Shown here: piece by piece, positions 1-6,323 of the stretch
How the letters are laid out: each line of letters opens with the position of its first letter
Numbering within the stretch: position 1 is the stretch's first letter
Assembly (NCBI GenBank): GCA_023150195.1
Contig: JAKLLI010000070.1
Span: 1-8,139 of the forward strand
DNA: 8,139 bases
Direction of reading: 5' to 3'
Source: Azonexus sp.
Lineage (GTDB): Bacteria > Pseudomonadota > Gammaproteobacteria > Burkholderiales > Rhodocyclaceae
Made by a program: the position numbers and the translations under genes
Notes under the pieces: generated by a model
Told to the model about the DNA's origin: nothing
What the model saw: only the letters and a program-made list of their open reading frames with translations
The model's database searches: none

Positions 1-128
1 CGGATGGTGGCGGGTGAAAGGTCAAGCCCGGAAAATTTTGACAACGCACGCGAGCCGACGGGCTGGCCATCGGCAATGTAGTGTTCGACCAGCGTTTTCA
101 GCAGGGTCCGTGAGCGGTCATCAAGCAT
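1..128 (-). CDS. hrcA: Heat-inducible transcription repressor HrcA, N-terminal part (3' end beyond the window)
   Basis: HrcA represses class I heat-shock genes (groESL, dnaK) by binding the CIRCE inverted repeat, and depends on GroEL for activity. Reading the minus strand from the ATG at 128 gives 42 complete codons. They begin [20 protein letters not shown] and continue with [22 protein letters not shown], the family's very conserved N-terminal winged-helix DNA-binding segment. The full protein is usually about 340-350 residues, so about 300 lie left of the window. The ATG is the canonical start; there is no Shine-Dalgarno sequence in the bases just upstream. The gene is transcribed divergently from the amidoligase/transglutaminase cluster. 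No CIRCE repeat was seen in the shared intergenic region, so autoregulation is not supported here. Identification is firm from sequence recognition; the rest of the gene cannot be assessed. Confidence 0.95.
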   Translation of the reverse strand, partial: MLDDRSRTLLKTLVEHYIADGQPVGSRALSKFSGLDLSPATI

Positions 129-134
129 GGGGCG

Positions 135-163
135 ATTCTGGCAAAGATTGACGAGGCAGGCAA
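135..163 (-). promoter_or_regulatory. Possible sigma-70 promoter of hrcA, giving a leaderless or near-leaderless mRNA
   Basis: On the minus strand a TTGCCT box (158-163) and a CAGAAT box (135-140) are separated by exactly 17 bases and face hrcA. Both match the sigma-70 consensus at four of six positions. The -10 box ends only six bases before the ATG, so the transcription start would fall at or next to the A of the start codon. This agrees with the lack of a Shine-Dalgarno sequence. It is a pattern match only; a promoter further upstream is equally possible. Confidence 0.35.
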
Positions 164-171
164 TTCCGGCG

Positions 172-202
172 CCGCCCCGAGAAAGGGCGGATTCGGGGGC
201 GG
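172..202. repeat. GC-rich inverted repeat with two alternative right arms, in the divergent intergenic region
   Basis: CCGCCC at 172-177 can pair with GGGCGG at 185-190 (7-base loop). The same left arm extended by one base, CCGCCCC (172-178), pairs perfectly with GGGGCGG at 196-202. An 8-base palindrome, CGGCGCCG, sits beside it at 167-174. No T-tract follows on either strand, so this is not a terminator. It could be a protein-binding site between the divergent genes or simply GC-rich sequence. The rest of the 129-347 gap holds no recognisable gene or RNA. Confidence 0.4.
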
Positions 203-256
203 TCTATGCACAAAGTTGGTGCGCCGATGCGACCTTGGGGCATTCATCGTGATGTC

Positions 257-284
257 TTGACGAAGGAGGTATAGTAAAAACAAT
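257..284 (+). promoter_or_regulatory. Possible sigma-70 promoter of the amidoligase/transglutaminase cluster
   Basis: TTGACG (257-262, five of six consensus bases) is followed after 16 bases by AACAAT (279-284, four of six). The region around the -10 box is the most AT-rich part of the intergenic gap. A start near base 291 would give a leader of about 57 bases before the GTG at 348. It is the best rightward candidate in the gap, but the -10 box is mediocre and no activator site is recognised. Confidence 0.4.
263..270 (+). promoter_or_regulatory. Orphan perfect Shine-Dalgarno sequence AAGGAGGT
   Basis: AAGGAGGT is fully complementary to the 3' end of 16S rRNA, yet no ATG or GTG lies at a usable distance. 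The nearest possible start is a TTG at 284, 13 bases away; it would open a reading frame of about 36 codons that passes through an ATG at 302 and ends with TGA at 392-394, overlapping the start of the next gene. The site also lies between the two boxes of the candidate promoter, so it is transcribed only if another start exists upstream. It may be chance. Confidence 0.2.
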
Positions 285-336
285 TGCTTGTAAGCTGGTT
301 CATGTCTTGCTTCCAGGCAATCAACCCTTTTTGCCC

Positions 337-340
337 GGAG
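337..340 (+). promoter_or_regulatory. Ribosome binding site supporting the GTG start at 348
   Basis: GGAG lies seven bases upstream of the GTG at 348, a near-ideal spacing. This supports the GTG as the true start, in agreement with the family-like N-terminus that follows. The GGAG sits partly inside a weak 4-bp stem, TTGC (331-334) with GCAA (340-343). Confidence 0.7.
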
Positions 341-347
341 CAAACCC

Positions 348-3300
348 GTGTCCATCCATGTCGCGCTGAATCACGTCACCCACTACACCTATGATCGTCT
401 GATCAATCTGGGTCCGCAGGTCATTCGCTTGCGACCTTGTGCGCATTCCCGTACCCGTATCCTCTCCTACTCGCTGAAGATCGGCCCGGAACAGCATTTC
501 ATCAACTGGCAGCAGGATCCGCAGGGCAACTATCTGGCGCGGCTGGTGTTTCCGGAGAAGACGCGCGAATTCCGGGTTGAGGTGGATATGGTGGCCGAAA
601 TGTCGGTCATCAATCCTTTTGATTTCTTCCTGGAACCCCACGCCGAGAAGATTCCCTTTGCCTACGAGGACGGTGAGCGCCACGAGCTGTATCCGTATTT
701 GTACAAGGTCAATTACGGTCCCTTGTTTGACGCCTACGTGGCTTCGATTTCCCGCGAGCCGACGCGCAGCGTGGACTTTCTCGTCGCCCTGAATGCCCGC
801 TTGCAACAGGATATTGGCTACACCATCCGGATGGAGCCCGGGGTGCAGACCCCGGAAGAAACGCTGGAAAAGCGTTCCGGTTCCTGCCGGGATTCGGCCT
901 GGCTGCTGGTGCAAGTGCTGCGCCATCTGGGTTTGGCAGCGCGTTTCGTTTCTGGCTATTTGATCCAGTTGACCGCCGATGTGAAGTCGCTGGATGGTCC
1001 CTCCGGGCCGGAAGCCGATTTCACCGATCTGCACGCCTGGTGCGAAGTGTATTTGCCGGGTGCCGGCTGGATTGGCCTTGATCCGACCTCCGGCCTGTTT
1101 GCGGGCGAAGGCCATATTCCGCTGGCGTGCACGCCAGAGCCGAGTTCCGCTGCGCCGGTCAGTGGCGCGATCGACAAGTGCGAATCCGAATTCGAGCACC
1201 ACATGCAGGTGACCCGCGTCTGGGAAGCGCCACGTGTCACCAAACCGTATACCGATGAGCAGTGGCTGGAAATCGAGACGCTGGGTCATCATATCGATGA
1301 CGCACTGCAGTCGATGGACGTTCGTCTGACACAAGGCGGCGAACCGACTTTTGTTGCGGTCGACGACCCTGACGGCGCGGAATGGAATACGGCCGCACTC
1401 GGCCCGACAAAGCGTTTCTTCGCAGCGGAACTCTTTCATCGTCTACGCGAAAAATATGCGCCCAATGGCCTGATGCATTTTGGCCAGGGCAAATGGTATC
1501 CGGGTGAACAGTTGCCGCGCTGGTCGCTCAACTGTTTCTGGCGCAAGGATGGCGAGCCGATCTGGAACAATCCGGCCCTCTATGCCGATGAGCGCAAGGA
1601 CTACGGCGTCACCGCCGATCAGGCCGGTCAATTCCTCAAGCGGGTTGCCGAGCGTTTGGGTGTGACGTCGGAGTATGTCTTCCCGGCGTTCGAGGACGTG
1701 TATTACTACATGTGGCGCGAGCGCCGTCTGCCGGGGAATGTCGATCCTTTCGACTCACGGGTCGATGATCCGCTGGAGCGCGCCCGCCTGATGAAAGTCT
1801 TCACGCAGGGCATGACCCATACCGTGGGCCATACGCTGCCGATCATGAAGAACGTTTACAACGTCTGGCAGACCGGTCCCTGGTTCCTGCGTGCTGAACG
1901 CTGCTACCTCTTCCCTGGGGATTCGCCGATGGGCTACCGCCTGCCGATCGATTCTCAGCCCTGGACCGCACAAAGCGATTATCCCTACGTGAACGTGCCG
2001 GACGCCGAAACCGCGACCGATCCGTTGGCCAGCTACGCCGCGCTGCGCGCCCGGGTTTCCGGGGAGGCGGGGGCACGGGGGCCGCAGATGCAGGATCGGT
2101 ACGCTGCTGCTGCCGGGACTGCTGGCGCGGCCGATGGCCGTCGTGGCGATGGAAAAACCCGGGCCTGGGAAAAACCGACCGATACCACGCCGGGCTTCAA
2201 GGAGTCTGCGGCCTGGATTACGCGCCTGGCGATGTGCGCCGAGCCGCGCGATGGCAAGCTGTACCTCTTCATGCCACCGACGCAGACGCTGGACGATTAC
2301 CTGGAAATTGTGGCTGCCGTCGAGTCGACCGCGGAAGAGATGAATCTGCCGGTGATCATGGAAGGCTATGAGCCGCCGTCTGATCCGCGCCTGACGCATT
2401 TCCGCGTGACCCCGGATCCGGGCGTCATCGAAGTCAATATTCATCCGGCCAAGAGCTGGGATCAGTTGGTGGACCAGACCACGCATCTTTACGATGCTGC
2501 CCATGTCACCCGCCTGACCACGGAAAAATTCATGGTCGATGGACGCCATACCGGTACCGGGGGCGGCAATCACTTTGTGCTGGGCGGGGCCACGCCGAAC
2601 GATTCGCCCTTCCTGCGTCGTCCGGATCTGCTGAAGAGCCTGGTCGCCTACTGGCACAACCACCCCAGCTTGTCCTACCTGTTCTCTGGCCTGTTCATTG
2701 GCCCGACCAGCCAGGCGCCACGGGTGGACGAGGCGCGTAACGATTCGCTGTACGAACTGGAAATCGCCTTCAAGCAGATTCCGCAGCCGGGGGGTTTCGT
2801 GCCGCCGTGGTTGATCGACCGCATCCTGCGTAACCTGCTGACGGACGTCACCGGGAACACCCATCGCAGCGAGTTCTGTATCGACAAGCTGTATTCCCCG
2901 GATGGCCCGACCGGCCGCCTGGGCCTGCTTGAACTCCGCGCCTTTGAAATGCCGCCGCATGCGCGCATGTCGCTGGCCCAGCAACTGCTGTTGCGCGCCC
3001 TGATAGCCCGCTTCTGGCGCGAACCCTATACCCCGCCGCGTCTGGCGCGCTGGGGTACGGAGCTGCACGATCGCTTCATGTTGCCGCATTTCGTCGAGCA
3101 GGATTTCAACGACGTCATGGAAGAAATGTCGGCAGCCGGATATCCCTTCCAGATGGCCTGGTTTGCGCCGCATTTCGAATTCCGTTTCCCGAAATACGGC
3201 GATTTTGCGGTCAAGGGGATCGAGTTCGAACTGCGTCACGCGCTGGAACCCTGGCATGTCATGGGCGAGGAAGGATCGGTGGGCGGCACGGTGCGTTATG

Positions 3301-3725
3301 TCGACTCCTCGGTCGAACGGGTGCAGGTCAAAGTCACCGGCATGGCCCCGGATCGCTACATCCTTACCTGCAACGGCGAACCCGTACCGCTGACCGCCAC
3401 CGGCAAGAATGGCGAGTTTGTCGCCGGGGTGCGTTACCGTGCCTGGCAGCCTGCATCTTGTCTGCATCCTACCATTGGCGTGCATGCCCCGCTGGTCTTC
3501 GACATTGTCGATACCTGGATGCAGCGTTCGCTGGGCGGCTGCCAATACCATGTGGCGCATCCGGGCGGGCGTAACTTTGACAGCTTCCCAGTCAATGCCT
3601 TTGAGGCGGAAAGCCGTCGCCTGGCGCGTTTCTTCCGTTTTGGACATACCCCGGGCAAGATGCAGGTGAAACCGGTAGACGTCAGCACCGAGCACCCGTT
3701 TACGCTAGACTTGCGACATTATTGA
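348..3725 (+). CDS. Transglutaminase-like / DUF2126 putative amidoligase fusion protein
   Basis: A 1125-residue cytoplasmic protein with no signal peptide or membrane segment. Residues 1-90 match the bacterial transglutaminase-like N-terminal domain (starting MSIHVALNHVTHYTYD). Residues about 130-250 are a transglutaminase core with a full Cys-His-Asp triad: C180 (SGSCRDSAW), H229 (DLHAWCEVY) and D245 (GLDPTSG). Residues about 315-1120 are DUF2126, annotated in Pfam as a putative amidoligase and related to glutamine-synthetase-like COOH-NH2 ligases. Recognisable motifs are LTQGGEPTFV (327-336), GVIEVNIHP (692-700), GTGGGNHFVLGG (736-747) and LELRAFEMPPHARM (861-874); the E-x-N and GGGNH motifs may hold metal and nucleotide. 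An Ala/Gly-rich, probably disordered linker splits DUF2126 at about 565-613. The expected chemistry is ATP-dependent amide formation paired with amide cleavage or transfer; the substrate is unknown. The GTG start is backed by GGAG seven bases upstream. It is the first gene of the cluster and is separated from the next by a terminator-like hairpin. Domain assignment is confident; the biological role is not. Confidence 0.93.
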   Translation: MSIHVALNHVTHYTYDRLINLGPQVIRLRPCAHSRTRILSYSLKIGPEQHFINWQQDPQGNYLARLVFPEKTREFRVEVDMVAEMSVINPFDFFLEPHAEKIPFAYEDGERHELYPYLYKVNYGPLFDAYVASISREPTRSVDFLVALNARLQQDIGYTIRMEPGVQTPEETLEKRSGSCRDSAWLLVQVLRHLGLAARFVSGYLIQLTADVKSLDGPSGPEADFTDLHAWCEVYLPGAGWIGLDPTSGLFAGEGHIPLACTPEPSSAAPVSGAIDKCESEFEHHMQVTRVWEAPRVTKPYTDEQWLEIETLGHHIDDALQSMDVRLTQGGEPTFVAVDDPDGAEWNTAALGPTKRFFAAELFHRLREKYAPNGLMHFGQGKWYPGEQLPRWSLNCFWRKDGEPIWNNPALYADERKDYGVTADQAGQFLKRVAERLGVTSEYVFPAFEDVYYYMWRERRLPGNVDPFDSRVDDPLERARLMKVFTQGMTHTVGHTLPIMKNVYNVWQTGPWFLRAERCYLFPGDSPMGYRLPIDSQPWTAQSDYPYVNVPDAETATDPLASYAALRARVSGEAGARGPQMQDRYAAAAGTAGAADGRRGDGKTRAWEKPTDTTPGFKESAAWITRLAMCAEPRDGKLYLFMPPTQTLDDYLEIVAAVESTAEEMNLPVIMEGYEPPSDPRLTHFRVTPDPGVIEVNIHPAKSWDQLVDQTTHLYDAAHVTRLTTEKFMVDGRHTGTGGGNHFVLGGATPNDSPFLRRPDLLKSLVAYWHNHPSLSYLFSGLFIGPTSQAPRVDEARNDSLYELEIAFKQIPQPGGFVPPWLIDRILRNLLTDVTGNTHRSEFCIDKLYSPDGPTGRLGLLELRAFEMPPHARMSLAQQLLLRALIARFWREPYTPPRLARWGTELHDRFMLPHFVEQDFNDVMEEMSAAGYPFQMAWFAPHFEFRFPKYGDFAVKGIEFELRHALEPWHVMGEEGSVGGTVRYVDSSVERVQVKVTGMAPDRYILTCNGEPVPLTATGKNGEFVAGVRYRAWQPASCLHPTIGVHAPLVFDIVDTWMQRSLGGCQYHVAHPGGRNFDSFPVNAFEAESRRLARFFRFGHTPGKMQVKPVDVSTEHPFTLDLRHY

Positions 3726-3734
3726 CCGGTTTTT

Positions 3735-3757
3735 CGCAGATTTCTGCGGTCGACCGC
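3735..3757. repeat. Overlapping inverted repeats after the amidoligase stop codon, including a 12-base perfect palindrome
   Basis: CGCAGA (3735-3740) pairs with TCTGCG (3743-3748). Overlapping its right arm is the perfect palindrome GCGGTCGACCGC (3746-3757). The CGGTC in that palindrome can also pair with GACCG at 3724-3728, directly on the stop codon. These mutually exclusive pairings lie just upstream of the terminator hairpin. They could form a competing RNA structure or, for the palindrome, a dimeric-protein operator. Function is unknown. Confidence 0.45.
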
Positions 3758-3758
3758 C

Positions 3759-3789
3759 AGACAGGCCGGAAAACGGCCTGTTTCTTTTT
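3759..3789 (+). terminator. Rho-independent terminator or attenuator between the first and second cluster genes
   Basis: ACAGGCCG (3761-3768) and CGGCCTGT (3774-3781) form a perfect 8-bp GC-rich stem around the loop GAAAA. The stem can be extended by one G-U and one A-U pair, and TTTCTTTTT (3781-3789) follows at once. This is a textbook intrinsic terminator shape. It ends only six bases before the ATG of the ATP-grasp gene, leaving no room for an ordinary promoter and ribosome binding site downstream. It therefore probably reduces, rather than abolishes, readthrough into the downstream genes. Confidence 0.75.
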
Positions 3790-3795
3790 CCCGCC

Positions 3796-6318
3796 ATGGC
3801 ACGAACACTCCTCGCAATCTACCCCCAGAGCGCCCGCCGCTACGACGAAATGCTGACTGCCAGCGGCGACGTGCGTGCCCATTGGACGCAGTTTTTCGAT
3901 CATCTCGATGCCGTTGCGCCCGAGGAAATGCGCGAACGCCTGGAGTTCGTGGATAGGCGCATTCAGGAAAACGGCGTTACCTACAACGTGTATGCCGATC
4001 CCAATGGCGCCGATCGCCCCTGGGCGCTTGATCCTGTTCCGCTGATCATTCCACCGGACGAATGGGCGGAAGTCTCGGCGGCGGTGGCGCAGCGTGCCAC
4101 CCTGCTCAATGCCATTCTGGCCGATCTCTATGGTGATCAGACCTTGCTGGCCGAAGGCTTGCTACCGCCGGCGCTGGTTTATGGGCAGCATGGTTATCTT
4201 TGGCCTTGTCGTGACGTCAAACCGGTGGGCGGCGTCTGGCTGCATCACTATGCTGTGGATTTGGCGCGATCGCCGAACGGGCGCTGGTGGGTGATTGCCG
4301 ACCGCACGCAGGCACCTTCAGGGGCCGGGTACGCGCTCGAGAACCGTCTGGTGGTCTCGCGTGTTTTCCCGGAAATGTTCCGTGATCTGCATGTGGAACA
4401 TCTGGCGGATTTCTTTCGTGATCAGCAGGAGGGGCTGGCGGCGCTGGCGCCGCTCGATGAGGGCGAGCAGCCGCATGTGGTCTTGCTGACGCCCGGACCG
4501 TATAACGAAACGTATTTTGAACACGCCTATCTGGCGCGCTATCTGGGTTTCCCGCTGGTCGAGGGGCAGGATCTGACGGTTCGTGGCGAGACCGTGTATC
4601 TCAAAACCTTGCGTGGCCTGAAGCGGGTCCATGTCATTTTGCGGCGGCAAGACGACAGCTATTGCGATCCGCTGGAACTGCGTGGCGATTCAGCCCTCGG
4701 GGTGCCCGGACTGCTGAATGTGGCACGTGCCGGCCGGGTGGTGATTGCCAATGCGCTGGGCAGTGGACTGCTGACCTCGGGGGCGCTGATGGGTTTCCTG
4801 CCGGCCATTTGCGAACGCCTGCTGGGTGAAAAGCTGGCCATGCCGTCGGTGGCAACCTGGTGGTGTGGCGAGAAACCGGCGCTGGATTACGTCAAGGAGC
4901 ATTTTGACGATCTGGTCATCAAGCCAGCTTATCCGACGCAACGCATGGACCCCGTCTTTGGTCACGAAGTACAGGGTGACGATCGCGAGGAATTGCTGCG
5001 CCGTATGGAGGCCAGACCGCATGCCTATGTCGCCCAGGAAATGGTGAATCTGTCTCAGGCACCCACCTGGAGTCGGGCGCACGAGCGACGCCTGATCGCG
5101 CGTCCGGTTGGGTTGCGCGCTTACGCGGTGGTCAAGGCAGACGGGGAGTATGCGGTCATGCCGGGTGGCCTGGCCCGGGTGGCGCAGGGGGCTTCGGCAC
5201 GCATCATTTCGATGCAGCGTGGCGGGGCTTCCAAGGATTGTTGGGTGTTGACCGATGGGCCGGTCAGCGATTTCACCTTGCTCAAACCCTCGATCGGTGT
5301 GCGCGATCTGGTGCGCTCCGGCGCCAACCTGTCGTCGCGGGTGGTGGAAAACCTGTTTTGGCTGGGTCGCTATTCCGAACGCTTTGATGACAGCGCCCGT
5401 TTGTTGCGGGTAGTGCTTTCCCGCCTGGTCGAAGGCGGCGGCGAGAAAACGGATGCGGTCGCTTCCGTCATCGAGCTCTCCGAACGACTCCGGGTCTTGC
5501 CTTCGCCCGAAGATGATGTGCCGCAAGACGAGGGGGGCGAGCATGCCTTGCTGGAGGCGATCTATGATCCGGATCAGCCCGGGAGTCTCGCCAGCAATAT
5601 CCGCAGCCTGATGTGGTCGGCCACGCATGTGCGTGAACGCCTCTCGCTGGACCACTGGCATTCCCTGCATCGCTTGCAGCGGGAGCAGCAGGCCGCGCAG
5701 AAAAAGCATCCCACCTTGACGGAAGCCATTGCCTTCCTGGATCGCGTGCTGCTGGTCTCTTCATCGCTCAACGGCTTTGCAATGGACAACATGACGCGGG
5801 ATGACGGCTGGCGTCTACTTTTCATCGGTCGCCGCCTGGAACGCCTGTCTTTCTTCTCCCAGGCGATTGCGGCCTTCCTGCGAATGAGCTCGTCGCGTGC
5901 CCCCGGCTGTCTGGAATGGTTGCTGGAACTGGCTGACTCCATCATCACCTATCGCTCCCGCTATTCACGCTTGCCGGAACTGTTGCCGGTGCTTGACCTG
6001 CTGGTGTTTGACGACACCAACCCGCACGGTGTTTTGTTTCAAGCGTCGGCATTGATTCGCTATCTGGAACGCATGGCCCGCGATCTCGGCACCGAATACG
6101 ATGATCGCCTGCAAGTGGCGTTTGCGCGCCTGCAAGCCTTTGATCTCAGCGTCTTCGAGCGCATGCAATTCAGCGAATGCAAACGCTGCTCGCCGTGCGA
6201 AACCCTGGCCACCTTGCTGGACGAACTGGATCTGGCGGCGGGTCAGGTCTCGGATGTGCTGGGAATGCGCTACTTTACGCATGTCGGCGATGTCAGCCGG
6301 CAAACGATGGCTTTGTAA
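3796..6318 (+). CDS. Circularly permuted ATP-grasp / alpha-E domain fusion protein
   Basis: An 840-residue soluble protein joining two families that are often separate genes. Residues about 1-495 are a circularly permuted ATP-grasp domain (COG2308 type). Typical segments are YGDQTLL (112-118), DRTQAPSGAGYALENR (169-184), VILRRQDDSYCDPLELRGDS (280-299), VVIANALGSGLL (315-326) and the probable ATP-binding lysine in LVIKPAYP (K376). ATP-grasp enzymes ligate a carboxylate to an amine through an acyl-phosphate. Residues about 508-830 are an alpha-E domain (COG2307 type): a helical region with conserved glutamates, seen as NLFWLGRYSERFDDSARLLR (519-538), GWRLLFIGRRLERL (671-684), YRSRY (719-723) and NPHGVLFQ (742-749). 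A CxxCxxC motif lies at C795-C798-C801. The ATG gives the expected family N-terminus (LLAIYPQSARRYDEML), but has no Shine-Dalgarno sequence and sits just after a terminator. The stop is five bases before the next gene, suggesting coupled translation. Family assignment is confident; the substrate is unknown. Confidence 0.93.
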   Translation: MARTLLAIYPQSARRYDEMLTASGDVRAHWTQFFDHLDAVAPEEMRERLEFVDRRIQENGVTYNVYADPNGADRPWALDPVPLIIPPDEWAEVSAAVAQRATLLNAILADLYGDQTLLAEGLLPPALVYGQHGYLWPCRDVKPVGGVWLHHYAVDLARSPNGRWWVIADRTQAPSGAGYALENRLVVSRVFPEMFRDLHVEHLADFFRDQQEGLAALAPLDEGEQPHVVLLTPGPYNETYFEHAYLARYLGFPLVEGQDLTVRGETVYLKTLRGLKRVHVILRRQDDSYCDPLELRGDSALGVPGLLNVARAGRVVIANALGSGLLTSGALMGFLPAICERLLGEKLAMPSVATWWCGEKPALDYVKEHFDDLVIKPAYPTQRMDPVFGHEVQGDDREELLRRMEARPHAYVAQEMVNLSQAPTWSRAHERRLIARPVGLRAYAVVKADGEYAVMPGGLARVAQGASARIISMQRGGASKDCWVLTDGPVSDFTLLKPSIGVRDLVRSGANLSSRVVENLFWLGRYSERFDDSARLLRVVLSRLVEGGGEKTDAVASVIELSERLRVLPSPEDDVPQDEGGEHALLEAIYDPDQPGSLASNIRSLMWSATHVRERLSLDHWHSLHRLQREQQAAQKKHPTLTEAIAFLDRVLLVSSSLNGFAMDNMTRDDGWRLLFIGRRLERLSFFSQAIAAFLRMSSSRAPGCLEWLLELADSIITYRSRYSRLPELLPVLDLLVFDDTNPHGVLFQASALIRYLERMARDLGTEYDDRLQVAFARLQAFDLSVFERMQFSECKRCSPCETLATLLDELDLAAGQVSDVLGMRYFTHVGDVSRQTMAL

Positions 6319-6323
6319 TCCGC

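Noticed and set aside
129..347. CIRCE operator (TTAGCACTC-N9-GAGTGCTAA) near hrcA
   Set aside because: I searched for both arms by eye on both strands and found neither, so HrcA autoregulation at this site is not supported.
98..355. Minus-strand 85-codon frame across the intergenic region
   Set aside because: It overlaps the start of hrcA on the same strand in a different frame, and no recognisable protein sequence is seen.
321..1439. Minus-strand open frame of 372 codons opposite the start of the amidoligase gene
   Set aside because: Antisense shadow of the transglutaminase region; composition is Arg/His/Gln-rich and without recognisable motifs.
1755..3695. Very long minus-strand open frame (646 codons) opposite the amidoligase gene
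   Set aside because: It lies fully antisense to a well-recognised conserved protein, its translation resembles no family I know, and long antisense frames are expected from the codon bias of GC-rich genes.
4690..5709. Minus-strand open frame of 339 codons opposite the ATP-grasp/alpha-E gene
   Set aside because: Antisense shadow with no family similarity; the plus-strand frame carries all the conserved motifs.
6177..6323. N-terminal extension of the stand-alone transglutaminase to base 6177
   Set aside because: The 49 extra codons overlap the conserved end of the alpha-E domain in another frame and lack similarity to the transglutaminase family; ATG 6324 gives the expected start.
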